From Paenibacillus_V sp046244365 (GTDB taxonomy: Bacteria; Bacillota; Bacilli; Paenibacillales; NBRC-103111): DNA of 64,000 bases. The DNA lies in assembly GCF_046244365.1 (NCBI RefSeq), contig NZ_CP176395.1:620001-684000 (forward strand). Reading direction: 5' to 3'. The notes beneath the pieces are model-generated. The model did no database searches. It was not told the DNA's origin and was given only the letters and a program-made list of their open reading frames with translations. Shown in pieces: positions 1 to 9,062 of the stretch. The position numbers and the translations under genes were made by a program. Numbering within the stretch: the stretch's first letter is position 1; every line of letters begins with the position of its first letter.

Positions 1-93
1 AGAGTGGTACCGCGACAGGGCAGGCCCGTCGTCTCTTGCCGGAACGGTTGCGTTTGACGCAGCCGGGAACGGCAGGGGACGGCGGGCTTTTTT
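1..93 (+). promoter_or_regulatory. 3' end of a T-box leader (antiterminator sequence and terminator) upstream of leuA
   Basis: The first 14 bases match the conserved T-box sequence (GTGGTACCGCG core) that pairs with an uncharged tRNA acceptor end. A long hairpin follows: arms about 24-35 and 76-87, with an inner stem GGTTGCGT/ACGCAGCC at about 46-63, then a run of T at 88-93. This is the terminator half of a T-box riboswitch. The stem I specifier loop lies upstream of the window, so the amino acid sensed cannot be read; leucine or another branched-chain amino acid is inferred from leuA, which starts 35 bases downstream. Confidence 0.85.
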
Positions 94-127
94 CAATTTA
101 GTTAACCCATAATTCCAAGGAAAGAGG

Positions 128-1693
128 ATGATTCCATTGAGAACCGTTAAAATCTTCGATACGACTTTGCGCGACGGCGAACAGGCGCCGGGAGCCACCC
201 TGACGAAGGAACAAAAAATACGGATCGCCCATCAGCTGGCGAAGCTGGGCGTCGATGTCATCGAGCCGGGATTCCCGATCTCGAGCCCCGGCGATTTCGA
301 AGCGGTACAGACGATTTCCCGGCAGGTGTGGAATGCGGAAATTTGCGGCTTTGCGCGCTGCGTCAAGGCGGATATCGATGCGGCGGTAGCGGCGACGGCA
401 GACGCGGCCAGACGGCGGCTGCACCTGTTTGTTTCCTCCTCGGACATTCACTTGAATTTCCAACTGAAAAAAACGCGCGACCAGGTCATCGAAATGGCCC
501 GGACGATGGTGGCCTACGGCAAGCAATTTGCGGACCGTATCGAGTTTTCGCCGATGGACGCGACGCGCTCCGGAGAGGAATTCGTGATGGAACTGGTCGA
601 GGCGGTCATCGCGGAGGGGGCAACGATCATCAACATCCCGGACACGATGGGATTCGCGCTGCCGGAGGAATACGGGCGGCTGTTCACCAACGTGCGAAAT
701 CATGTTCGCGGCGGCGATACCGTCGAGTACAGCTGCCATGTTCATAACGATCTGGGGCTAGCCGTAGCGAACAGCATCGCGGCGATTCAGGCGGGCGTTT
801 CGTATGTGGAGGTGACGGTTAACGGCGTAGGCGAACGGGCCGGCAACACGTCGCTCGAGGAGCTGGTCATGGCGATCGAAACGCGCAAGCAAACGCTGGG
901 CGTCCAAACGAATATCAATGTCGCCGAAATTTACAACACCTCGCGAATGGTCAGCCGCGCGATGCATTTCCCGATTGCGTTCAACAAACCGATCGTCGGC
1001 CGCAACGCGTTCCAGCACGAATCCGGCATTCATCAGGACGGCCTGCTGAAAAACCGGAGCACCTACGAAATTATGGATCCGGAGCAAATGGGCATCCCGC
1101 GCAAAATGATCGTGCTCGGCAAACATTCGGGCCGCCATGCGATCAAGCATCGCATTCAACAGTTCGGCGTTACACTGAGCGATACGCAGCTGGAGGATGT
1201 GTATACCCGGTTCATCGCCAAGGCGGACGCGCAAAAAATCGTCAGCGACGGCGAATTGGCCGAACTGGCGGGAGCGGCCGGGATCATGGCGATCGACGCT
1301 TTCGAGCTGGTCGATATGCAGGTGATGTCGAGCAGCGAACGCAGCCGCGTCGCTTCCGTGACCGTGCGCAACCGGCATTCCGGCGAGGCTGCGACCTATA
1401 CGGCCATCGGCCAAGGTCCGATTGAAGCGGTCGTCCGGTCGATCAAGCAAGCGATGCCGTTCGAGGCCGAATTCGTCGACTTGGAGCTGCATTCGATCGC
1501 TTCGGGCGAGTCGGCCGGCGGCGAAGCGGAGGTGACGATCGAGGCGGCGGACGTCGCGTACCGCGGGAACGGCGTGGATGAGGATATTTTGCTGGCGGTC
1601 GCCAAAGCGTACATTGCGGCCTGCAATCAGGCCGCGCGGGCATATTTTACCGTGAATGGCGCCCTGGAGGCGGAACAATCGGCTCAAGCTTAA
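128..1693 (+). CDS. leuA: 2-isopropylmalate synthase
   Basis: LeuA condenses acetyl-CoA with 2-oxoisovalerate, the first committed step of leucine synthesis, in the cytoplasm. The 521-residue protein has the usual length. The DRE-TIM metallolyase barrel occupies about residues 5-275, with the signature DTTLRDGEQ at 11-19 and metal-binding HxH (HVHNDLG) near 204-206. The C-terminal LeuA regulatory domain (about 360-505), which carries leucine feedback inhibition in this family, is complete. The ATG at 128 follows an AAGGAAAGAGG ribosome site. Expression is probably controlled by the T-box directly upstream. No clear intrinsic terminator follows; the next 800 bases hold a DnaA-box cluster instead. 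Confidence 0.97.
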   Translation: MIPLRTVKIFDTTLRDGEQAPGATLTKEQKIRIAHQLAKLGVDVIEPGFPISSPGDFEAVQTISRQVWNAEICGFARCVKADIDAAVAATADAARRRLHLFVSSSDIHLNFQLKKTRDQVIEMARTMVAYGKQFADRIEFSPMDATRSGEEFVMELVEAVIAEGATIINIPDTMGFALPEEYGRLFTNVRNHVRGGDTVEYSCHVHNDLGLAVANSIAAIQAGVSYVEVTVNGVGERAGNTSLEELVMAIETRKQTLGVQTNINVAEIYNTSRMVSRAMHFPIAFNKPIVGRNAFQHESGIHQDGLLKNRSTYEIMDPEQMGIPRKMIVLGKHSGRHAIKHRIQQFGVTLSDTQLEDVYTRFIAKADAQKIVSDGELAELAGAAGIMAIDAFELVDMQVMSSSERSRVASVTVRNRHSGEAATYTAIGQGPIEAVVRSIKQAMPFEAEFVDLELHSIASGESAGGEAEVTIEAADVAYRGNGVDEDILLAVAKAYIAACNQAARAYFTVNGALEAEQSAQA

Positions 1694-1951
1694 CAAGAGA
1701 TCGGGGAAATTATGATCCTGCGAATGCTTGAGGTGCTGTTTCAACGAGAGCTCCGGCGAAATGGTAATGCCTGCGAAGATGCAGGTTACCCGTGGCATGA
1801 CGGAAAGAAGGAATGGGAGAACGTTGGACGGCTCGGCCGGTTCTGAGCTTACGGCGGGTTGACGGGGCGTTAACGTTTGAGGTTAGGCGGTTCAGGAATA
1901 AGAGGTCGTCATATTCGGGTTCGGCTGTATGGTCTGCCGCCAAGCGTTAAT
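1694..1951. other. Intergenic stretch with no recognised feature
   Basis: These 258 bases after leuA hold no RBS-supported ORF, no U-tailed hairpin and no recognisable repeat. The DnaA-box cluster begins immediately after. The short antisense reading frame here has no ribosome site or recognisable family. Confidence 0.5.
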
Positions 1952-2466
1952 GAGGGTGTGGATAAACTTATCCACACCCTCTGTGTATAATGTGCATAAA
2001 CGTGAAATTAACTTACGGCATTAAGGATTTGTTAACGTATTGAAAATCGGATAGCTTTTTCATAACATTTTGTGGATAACTAGAACAACTAGGGCGGGCT
2101 GTACACATATGCAATGATTTTGCGGGAAAATCGCCCTATAAGGACCATGGGATATGTGGATAAGCCTGTGAATATGTCGATAACCGAGCGAATGTTCGTC
2201 ATCTTCCAGCGGGGAATGATTTTTGGAATATGCTTCCGGCCCCTTATCGTTATCCGATTTGCGAGTTGCGTCGGACAGACGAGGCCGAAGTTCGCTCTTG
2301 CAAGGAAATGTAGAGAGACTAGAAAGGCTGATTGGGCGAGGGACCGGACAACTGCCGGCAGTGGAATATTTCAGGCGCGCATGTGGATAAACTATGGAAA
2401 ATGTCGGATGCCGTACGAGATTTATCCGATTGTGGATGAAAATGATTTTTGCGGAAACTATCCACA
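1952..2466. promoter_or_regulatory. Cluster of DnaA boxes (about ten in 515 bp)
   Basis: Five exact matches to the DnaA box TTATCCACA or its complement occur: 1957-1965 (-), 1968-1976 (+), 2071-2079 (-), 2155-2163 (-) and 2382-2390 (-). Five further sites differ by one base: 1982-1990, 1991-1999, 2175-2183, 2431-2439 and 2458-2466. The first two exact boxes form a perfect 14-bp inverted repeat with a 2-base centre (1952-1981). The stretch lies between leuA and the next gene and has no convincing gene of its own. No dnaA, dnaN or other origin gene is nearby, so this is read as a DnaA-binding or titration locus rather than oriC. Confidence 0.85.
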
Positions 2467-2507
2467 GGCTGCCGCTAGGTTCAACAAGAGGCTCGGTGAT
2501 CGGCCCG

Positions 2508-4958
2508 ATGGGGAAGGGGATGGATGCAGTGAGCGTATGTTGGCGGCGCTTGGCCCTTGTCTGGCTTGGGATCGCAGTAACGGCGGCATCTGCTGCACCC
2601 TTCGCCGGAGGAGCTGCGGCTATGGGTACGGAGACAAGACTGAAGCAGGATCATGGGCCGGTACCTCATACGGAGGCTAGGGTCGTCAAAACGTCTGAAA
2701 CGCCTGCATTGACGATCCTTATGGTGCCGGGGCTGTCGTTCCAAGAGCTGCGCGAGCCGGGGATGGACGCTTTGCCGGAAATAGGGGCGGCTATTCGGGG
2801 CGGTGCGGTCGGCGGGGTCAATGTCCGGCTGTCCGGGAACCGGCTGGTGGACGTGTATCTTACGCTCGGTGCAGGCAGGCCCGCATACGGCACGCCGCTG
2901 GCTAACGGGTGGAACCGAACGGAGAAGGTCGCCGGCTCGTCGGCCGAGGAGCAAATGCTAAGATTCCGCGCAGGCGGACCGCCGGAAGGGGAAATTCTGG
3001 TGCCGCTGCAAAGCAAGCTTGCGGCCAGCAATGCGAGCTCTTCCTACGCAGCTAAACCCGGCGAGCTCGGCGAGCTGCTCAAAGCACGCGGCGTCCCTCG
3101 TTATGTGTGGGGCAGCACCGACTTGGGAAGAAGCAGGGATCAAGCGGAGATCCGGCGGCAGCGATTCGCGCCTCTTATGGCCATGGACGCTTCGGGGGCC
3201 GTGACGTTCGGCGATGTGGGCCCAAGGCTGCTGGCGGACGATAGGCTATGGCCTTATGGCGTTCGTACGGATGTTCCAAGAATACTAAGCGAATGGAAGA
3301 ACCGTTCATCCGGCGCTCTCAGCATCATCGAGCTCGGCGATCTGTACCGGTTATATGAAGAGAAAGACGGATACGAGCGTTCGCGCTTTGAGGAAATGAA
3401 GCGAACCGCGCTGCGCGAAATCGACCGCTTCTTCGGCGAAGTCAGGAGCGGATTGCGTGCCGGGGAAGAGCTGTGGCTGTTTGCGCCGAAAGGAAATGCG
3501 GAAGCCTACGGCAAGTTCGACCGGCTGTCGCCGCTGGTGATTTACCGGGGCGGCGCTTATGAAGGGCTGCTTGGCTCAGCTTCGACGCGGCGGGCGGGCA
3601 TCGTGACGATGTTCGATATGACGGTATCCATTGCCCGCTTATTCGGGGCAGCTGCTCCGCTGGAATGGATGGGCTCGCCGTTCCAAACCGTAGCGATCCC
3701 GGACGGCTTGTCACGGCTGCAAAACGAGCTGGCTGCGATCGGGACGGTCTACGGCCTTCGTCCGAAGCTGTTGTATTCGTGGACGATTGTGGAAATCGGC
3801 ATATTGCTGGCGGCGATTGTCGGCATCGTTTGGCTTCAGAGGGGACGCAGATCTAACGCGGGACGATCGTTTCGGGTGCCGCTAGCGGCTGTGCTGACCG
3901 CGCCCGCGATTATGCTGGTTATGGGCTGGTTCGCCGGAATGCCTGCTGCTGGCGCTGCGCTGTTTTTTGCGGCAGCCGTCGCGGCGCTCAGCATCTGGCT
4001 GGCCCGTCATGATGTGCTTACGCTCTTTATCGGAGCAGGCATAGGAACGGCGGGGCTCATCTTGCTGGACGGCTGGACAGGCGAGCAAGCCATGAAGCGG
4101 TCCGTCCTCGGGTACGATCCGTTGATCGGCGCGCGCTACTACGGCATCGGCAACGAGTTCATGGGCGTGCTGATCGGCGCCTTGGTGCTCGGCGTCTCGG
4201 CCTGGCTGCAGCGGCGCCATGACCGCAGCGCCGCCACGGCCGGCGCTGCGCAGCCGCCCGCCCTAGCCGCGGCCGCCCCCGCCGGCGCGGGGCGCCGCCC
4301 GCCCGGCCCGCGCAAGGCGCGCCGGGAGCGCGAAAAGCGCGTGGCATTCGCCACCGCGCTGCTGTTCGCGTTCACGGCGCTGTACCTTGCGCTGCCGGGC
4401 GCCGGGACGAACGCCGGCGGCGCCATCACGGCGATGATCGCCTTCGGCATCGCCTGGTGGCGCATGCACGGCGGTCCCGGTGCGGCGGCGCCCCGCGGGC
4501 GCGGGCTGCTGCGCGGCGCGGCCGGCTTCGCGCTCGCCGCAATCGCGGCGCTGGCCGCGATATGGCTGGTCAACCGGGCCCTGCCTTCGGCGGGCCCGCC
4601 CAGCCATATCGGCCGGGCGCTGCAGCAGCTTGCGGACGGCCGATATGACCTAATCGGCTTGATCATCGTCCGCAAGCTGCAAATGAACGCCCATCTGATC
4701 GGCGTTTCCATCTGGAGCAAGGTCGTCCTGACGGGCATATTCGTCATGGCCGTCCTTGTGCTGCGGCCGCGGGGCGTGTTTCGCCGCTGGCTTGCCGAGT
4801 ATCCGTACATCATGCACGGCATTGCGGCCAACATCGTCGGCGCGATCGCGGCGCTGCTGTTCAACGACTCCGGCATCGTGGCCGCGGGTACGATGATCGG
4901 CTTCATTGCGGTGCCGATGCTCGCCCTCCGGCTGCGCGAGTGCGAAAAAACGGCTTGA
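2508..4958 (+). CDS. Exported multi-pass membrane protein with an N-terminal alkaline-phosphatase-superfamily-like domain; function unknown
   Basis: The frame is open from 2394, but the likely start is ATG 2508 or ATG 2520, because a good signal peptide follows (Arg-Arg, then a hydrophobic stretch ending in small residues). That gives about 816 residues. Residues to about 415 are extracytoplasmic and resemble, by overall pattern only, the alkaline-phosphatase/phosphoglyceromutase fold; I see no full metal-site set. From about 418 onward there are roughly eight to ten membrane segments, including the stretch ARYYGIGNEFMG. The middle of the coding region (about 4200-4600) is extremely GC-rich with an Arg/Ala/Gly/Pro-rich loop. 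It ends inside a strong terminator. The gene lies next to the DnaA-box cluster; its function cannot be assigned. Confidence 0.75.
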   Translation: MGKGMDAVSVCWRRLALVWLGIAVTAASAAPFAGGAAAMGTETRLKQDHGPVPHTEARVVKTSETPALTILMVPGLSFQELREPGMDALPEIGAAIRGGAVGGVNVRLSGNRLVDVYLTLGAGRPAYGTPLANGWNRTEKVAGSSAEEQMLRFRAGGPPEGEILVPLQSKLAASNASSSYAAKPGELGELLKARGVPRYVWGSTDLGRSRDQAEIRRQRFAPLMAMDASGAVTFGDVGPRLLADDRLWPYGVRTDVPRILSEWKNRSSGALSIIELGDLYRLYEEKDGYERSRFEEMKRTALREIDRFFGEVRSGLRAGEELWLFAPKGNAEAYGKFDRLSPLVIYRGGAYEGLLGSASTRRAGIVTMFDMTVSIARLFGAAAPLEWMGSPFQTVAIPDGLSRLQNELAAIGTVYGLRPKLLYSWTIVEIGILLAAIVGIVWLQRGRRSNAGRSFRVPLAAVLTAPAIMLVMGWFAGMPAAGAALFFAAAVAALSIWLARHDVLTLFIGAGIGTAGLILLDGWTGEQAMKRSVLGYDPLIGARYYGIGNEFMGVLIGALVLGVSAWLQRRHDRSAATAGAAQPPALAAAAPAGAGRRPPGPRKARREREKRVAFATALLFAFTALYLALPGAGTNAGGAITAMIAFGIAWWRMHGGPGAAAPRGRGLLRGAAGFALAAIAALAAIWLVNRALPSAGPPSHIGRALQQLADGRYDLIGLIIVRKLQMNAHLIGVSIWSKVVLTGIFVMAVLVLRPRGVFRRWLAEYPYIMHGIAANIVGAIAALLFNDSGIVAAGTMIGFIAVPMLALRLRECEKTA

Positions 4959-4994
4959 ATGCTGTCCCCGCAGGGCAAGCATTCAAGCCGTTTT
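4947..4994. terminator. Bidirectional intrinsic terminator between convergent genes
   Basis: Two perfect 17-base arms (4947-4963 and 4978-4994, core ACGGCTTGAATGCT) are separated by 14 bases. A-rich and T-rich flanks on the two sides allow termination in both directions. The left arm overlaps the stop codon of the upstream membrane-protein gene, and the ABC-F gene ends just beyond on the other strand. Confidence 0.9.
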
Positions 4995-5010
4995 CTTATT
5001 ACGCTCAACC

Positions 5011-6942
5011 TCACCCGACCAGCGACTCCCATTCCTCGTAAACCGTCTGCAGCTGCTGTTTCTTCGATTCGATTGCAGCCGTTTTGTCCTGCACCAGCAC
5101 GTAGTCGTTGTAAACGTCGGGCCGCGTCAGTTCTTCCTCGAGAACGGCGATTTCGCCTTCCAGCCGCGCGATGTCCTGCTCGAGCTGCTCCAGCTTGCGC
5201 TGGCGGCTGCGCTCCTCGCGCTTGGCGTCCTTGCTGCCGCTCCAGTCGTTCCCGGCGCTGTCGTTTTTCGCTTCCGCCGCAAGCTTGCTGGCTTTTTCCG
5301 CCGCTTTCGCGGCTTCGATTTCGGCAAGCTCCTGCTTTTTCTCCGTGAAATCGTCGTAGTTGCCCAAATAGCCGGTTATGCCCTCCGCCGTCATCTCCAG
5401 TACGCGCTCCGCCATTTTGTTCAGGAAGTAGCGGTCATGGGAAATAAACAGCAGCGTGCCTTCGTAATCGATGAGCGCCGCCTCGAGCACTTCCTTGCTG
5501 AACAGGTCCAGATGGTTGGTAGGCTCGTCGAGTATAAGCATGTTGGCGTTCAAAAGCATCAGCTTGGCAAGCGATACGCGCGCTTTCTCCCCGCCGCTCA
5601 AGCCGGCGATTTTCTTGAACACGTCCTCGCCGCTGAACAGATAGTTGCCGAGCACCGTGCGGATGCGCGCTTCCTCCAGATGCGGATAGGCGCTCCATAC
5701 TTCCTCCAGTACCGTTTTGTTAGGACTGAGCCCGGTTTGCTCCTGATCGTAGTAGCCGATTTTGACGTTCGTGCCCCAGCGGATCTGGCCTTTATCCGGC
5801 GAATGCTGGCCGATCAGCGTTTTGAGCAGCGTCGATTTGCCGATCCCGTTCGGTCCGATCAAGGCGGCGGTATCCCCGCGGGTCAGCTGGAACGAAGTGT
5901 TCTTGAACAGCTTTTTGCCGTCGCCGACCGAAACCGCGAGATCGCTCACCTGCAGCACGTCTTTGCCGGAATTCTGCTCCGTCTGAAACGCGAACGAAGC
6001 ACGCTTCAAGTCGCCGAGCGGCTTGTCGAGCCGGTCCAATTTGTCCAGCGCCTTGCGCCGGCTTTGCGCACGCTTGGTGGTTGATGCGCGGACGATATTT
6101 TTCTGGATGAAATCTTCCATTTTTGCGATTTCTTCCTGCTGTTTTTCGTATTGCTTCAATTGAATTTCGTATTCGGCTTCCTTCGTTTCCACGTAGCGCG
6201 TGTAGTTGCCGGTATACCGCTTGGATGTGTTCCGCTCGATCTCATAGATCGCCGTGACCAGCGCATCGAGAAAATAACGGTCATGGGAGACGACCAGAAT
6301 GGCGCCCGGATAGCCGCGCAAATAATCCTCGAGCCAGGTCAGCGTCGGGATGTCCAAATGGTTCGTCGGTTCGTCGAGCATCAGGATGTCCGGCTGTTGG
6401 AGCAGCATTTTGGCCAGCGCGAGCCTTGTCTTTTGTCCGCCGCTCAGCGTTGCGATCTTGGTATCGTGCGCGAAATCGGCAAACCCCATCCCGTGCAAAA
6501 TACCGCGAATTTTCGCCTCGGTCTCATACCCGCCGCGCTCGCGAAACCATTCGGAACGAAGGGCGTACCGGTTCATCATATCGGTGTATTTTTTTTCGTC
6601 GGCCAGAAGAACGGGGTCGCCCATCTGCGCTTCCATTTGCCGCAGTTCCTGCTCGACGCCGATCAGCTCCGCGAAGACGGCGCGCATTTCCTCGATGATC
6701 GTTTTATCAGAGCGAAGCCCGCTGTTTTGCGCGAGGTAGCCGACTCTCGTTTCCTTCGCTTTGAAAATGTCTCCGCCATCATACGACATTTCCCCGGCAA
6801 TAATCTGCAGCAATGTCGATTTTCCTGCACCGTTGACGCCGACGAGCCCGATGCGCTCGCGTTCTTGAATTTGCAGCGAGATTTGGGAAAGGATGGGTCT
6901 TACTCCGTAGCTTTTACTTATATTAGATGCTTGCAGCAGCAT
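5011..6942 (-). CDS. ABC-F family ATPase (YdiF-like), translation/ribosome-associated
   Basis: A 643-residue protein of two fused ABC ATPase domains with no membrane segments. Walker A motifs are GVNGAGKST at about 35-43 and GPNGIGKST in the second half. Signatures are LSGGQKTR and LSGGEKAR, and both Walker B motifs end DEPTNHLD. The interdomain linker, rich in charged residues, is the P-site-tRNA interaction motif of ABC-F proteins, and the C-terminus (about 565-640) is a charged coiled coil. Members act on ribosomes rather than in transport; the closest B. subtilis counterpart by position is YdiF. The ATG at 6942 has GGAGG upstream at a rather long spacing of about 13 bases. It is transcribed divergently from the gene at 7193. 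Confidence 0.93.
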   Translation of the reverse strand: MLLQASNISKSYGVRPILSQISLQIQERERIGLVGVNGAGKSTLLQIIAGEMSYDGGDIFKAKETRVGYLAQNSGLRSDKTIIEEMRAVFAELIGVEQELRQMEAQMGDPVLLADEKKYTDMMNRYALRSEWFRERGGYETEAKIRGILHGMGFADFAHDTKIATLSGGQKTRLALAKMLLQQPDILMLDEPTNHLDIPTLTWLEDYLRGYPGAILVVSHDRYFLDALVTAIYEIERNTSKRYTGNYTRYVETKEAEYEIQLKQYEKQQEEIAKMEDFIQKNIVRASTTKRAQSRRKALDKLDRLDKPLGDLKRASFAFQTEQNSGKDVLQVSDLAVSVGDGKKLFKNTSFQLTRGDTAALIGPNGIGKSTLLKTLIGQHSPDKGQIRWGTNVKIGYYDQEQTGLSPNKTVLEEVWSAYPHLEEARIRTVLGNYLFSGEDVFKKIAGLSGGEKARVSLAKLMLLNANMLILDEPTNHLDLFSKEVLEAALIDYEGTLLFISHDRYFLNKMAERVLEMTAEGITGYLGNYDDFTEKKQELAEIEAAKAAEKASKLAAEAKNDSAGNDWSGSKDAKREERSRQRKLEQLEQDIARLEGEIAVLEEELTRPDVYNDYVLVQDKTAAIESKKQQLQTVYEEWESLVG

Positions 6943-7192
6943 GATGAATTGCGTACCTCCAAATCGGTTTCCAATGAATCAACCGTAATGATCATAGCTT
7001 CCATTCAAGTATAAGCTTAGCGGTTAACCTGCGCAAACCTCAATTACCGTTCGTCAAGCTTATCCGCCCGGCAGCGCTCCCTTGGTTTAGACGAACACCG
7101 CGCGGCCTTCCAACAACTCCCGTGTATACGAAGCCGTACCGCCGATTGTATGCTCGAAGAAACCGCGCCGAATGACGGTCAAGGGGAGCAGG

Positions 7193-8179
7193 ATGAAAAA
7201 GCTGACGGATTCGTTTACAATAGAAGAAAGTAAGCCGGAAGCCGTTACGATGTCGGGCGGCGGCAAGACATACGGCTGGCCGGGACGAATTCGTCCTAAG
7301 ATAAAGGAAGACAAGATACGGCGCTTCCTTCACGTCGCTATACGCAGCCGCGCTTCTAAAGGCGGACGGATCGCAAACGGCTGGCGCCGAATAACGGCGC
7401 TAATCGGATTGCTGGTTATGGCAAGCATCGTCATCGCCGGTGCGGAATCGACAAAAGCTGACACGGAGGCCGCGGGCACGATGAACGATTCTTTTCGGGT
7501 GATGACGTATAATATTCACCATGGCAGAGGGATGGATGGCAAGGTAAGCCTGGAACGGATTGCCGAGGAAATTCGGAATTCGGACGCCGACATCGTCGCT
7601 TTGCAGGAGGTCGACCGGTATTTGCCGCGAAGCGGGTTTCGCGATCAGGTCGGCTGGCTTTCCAGAAAGCTGGGCATGCACGCTGCCTACGCGCCCAGTA
7701 TGAACATGGGGCCGATTCAGTACGGAAACGCGCTGCTAAGCCGTTATCCGATCGCCGCCAAACGGGTTGTATATTTGCCGGGCAAGTTGGAGCGCAGAAG
7801 CCTACTGATCGCCGAACTGTTCATAGGCGGGCAAAAGGTGACCGTGGCCAACACGCATCTTGGCGTACTTCGCGCGGAATGGACGAAGCAAATGCCGATT
7901 CTGCAAGCGGAGCTGGAGCGCATGGACAAGCCCTCCATTTTGCTGGGGGATTTCAATATGGTGACCGGAAACAAATATATGAAGCAAATGAAGCCGAGAT
8001 TTACGAAAATTTCTCTCCGTACCAAAATGCCGACGCTCAGCTACGGCGGGGAAATCGATCATATTTTGGTGAATGCGCCGACATCGGAAGCATTCGCGTG
8101 GGTGCAGCCGTCGGACGCCTCGGACCACCAGCCTGTGGTGGCTCTGATCCAGTGGCATCCCTCGGTCGCTCACAAGTAA
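7193..8179 (+). CDS. Endonuclease/exonuclease/phosphatase-family protein, membrane-anchored or secreted
   Basis: About 328 residues. The start is placed at ATG 7193 because AAGGGGAGCAGG precedes it. After a basic N-terminal stretch of about 65 residues comes one hydrophobic segment (about 70-88), then an EEP phosphohydrolase domain (about 98-325). The family motifs are visible: TYNIHHG, ALQEVD, NTHLG, LGDFN and the terminal SDHQPV carrying the catalytic Asp-His. Members hydrolyse phosphodiester or phosphomonoester bonds in nucleic acids, inositol phosphates or lipids; the substrate here is not evident. The long cytoplasmic N-terminal extension is unusual, and translation could instead begin nearer the hydrophobic segment. 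The downstream cyclo-ligase gene follows after 30 bases and may be co-transcribed. Confidence 0.85.
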   Translation: MKKLTDSFTIEESKPEAVTMSGGGKTYGWPGRIRPKIKEDKIRRFLHVAIRSRASKGGRIANGWRRITALIGLLVMASIVIAGAESTKADTEAAGTMNDSFRVMTYNIHHGRGMDGKVSLERIAEEIRNSDADIVALQEVDRYLPRSGFRDQVGWLSRKLGMHAAYAPSMNMGPIQYGNALLSRYPIAAKRVVYLPGKLERRSLLIAELFIGGQKVTVANTHLGVLRAEWTKQMPILQAELERMDKPSILLGDFNMVTGNKYMKQMKPRFTKISLRTKMPTLSYGGEIDHILVNAPTSEAFAWVQPSDASDHQPVVALIQWHPSVAHK

Positions 8180-8209
8180 TCAACCTATCGGTACGAAGGA
8201 AGGATCAGG

Positions 8210-8827
8210 ATGACCGTAAGCGAACAAAAGCGGATCGTACGCAAACTAGTCGAAGCGCAGCGTTCCGCGATTCCTGCAGAGGAGCGGCAGAAGAAATCGG
8301 CGGACATTTGCCGGAGGTCCGTCGCGATTCTGGAGAAGCTTGACTGGGCGGGGGGCAAGGCGCTGATGACCTACGTGCCCTTTCGCTCGGAGGTTGACGT
8401 CTCGCCGCTGATCGAGTGGTGCTGGCAGCAGGGCGTCGTTGTCGCCGCGCCAAGGTCGCTTACGGACCGAAGGCTGCTCCAGCTGCATGCGATTTCAGAT
8501 TGGCCTTCGCTGGAGTCCGGGGCGTACGGCATACGAGAGCCGCGCGAGAGCTGCCCTCTTTTGTCCCATAACGAGATATCCTGCGTGATCGTGCCCGGAA
8601 TTGCGTTTGATGAGCAACTGGGCAGGCTCGGTTACGGCGGCGGGTACTACGACCGCTTCTTCGAGGGCTTGGCCGGCAAGCGGCCGCAGCCGCTCAAGCT
8701 GGCGCCGGCCTTCGACATTCAGATCGTGACGGAAGCGCCGATGGACGCTCACGATATCAGGGTCGACCGGGTTGTGACCGAGACGAGGGATTTCGTGAAA
8801 GAGGCGCCCGCCGACTCGGAAGCTTAG
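8210..8827 (+). CDS. 5-formyltetrahydrofolate cyclo-ligase
   Basis: This enzyme converts 5-formyl-THF to 5,10-methenyl-THF with ATP, rescuing an inhibitory storage folate. The 205-residue length is typical. Conserved features are the N-terminal basic K/R-rich phosphate-binding helix, the segment with YVPFRSEVD, and the hallmark GYGGGYYDRF near residues 143-152. Start ATG 8210 is preceded by AAGGAAGGATCAGG. It sits between the EEP gene and the molybdenum cofactor genes. The 235 bases to moaC contain no obvious terminator but probably a promoter for the moa genes. Confidence 0.95.
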   Translation: MTVSEQKRIVRKLVEAQRSAIPAEERQKKSADICRRSVAILEKLDWAGGKALMTYVPFRSEVDVSPLIEWCWQQGVVVAAPRSLTDRRLLQLHAISDWPSLESGAYGIREPRESCPLLSHNEISCVIVPGIAFDEQLGRLGYGGGYYDRFFEGLAGKRPQPLKLAPAFDIQIVTEAPMDAHDIRVDRVVTETRDFVKEAPADSEA

Positions 8828-9062
8828 GATTTCCAAAAGCGCGCAGCCCGGATTCCGCTGCTATCGCCGGGGCGTCGTAAGGCTTTATCATGCGGCATTT
8901 GAGCGGCGCTCATTTTTTGTACTACACATACGGTGAAAAATGTCACATAATAGAGCATAAGCAAGTTTCTAAAAACATTTAATCGGACGGTTGCCGTCAT
9001 GAACGATATCACGCAGGGTTTCCGGTCGATCCGAAGCCTGCTGAAGGGAAGAGGGATGCCTT

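Noticed and set aside
1952..1981. Perfect hairpin after leuA considered as a transcription terminator
   Set aside because: There is no T run after it, and both arms are exact DnaA boxes, which explain the symmetry better.
1952..2466. The DnaA-box cluster as the chromosomal origin oriC
   Set aside because: No dnaA, dnaN, rpmH or gyr genes are near, and no clear AT-rich unwinding element adjoins the boxes.
2114..2680. 188-codon open frame over the DnaA-box region
   Set aside because: No ribosome site, no recognisable domain; it overlaps the better-supported exported protein start.
4906..6084. 392-codon frame antisense to the ABC-F gene
   Set aside because: It is a shadow of a clearly conserved ABC-F protein in GC-rich DNA.
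7087..7314. 75-codon minus-strand frame upstream of the EEP gene
   Set aside because: It overlaps the N-terminal extension of the plus-strand gene, has no ribosome site and no recognised family; left undecided but not annotated.
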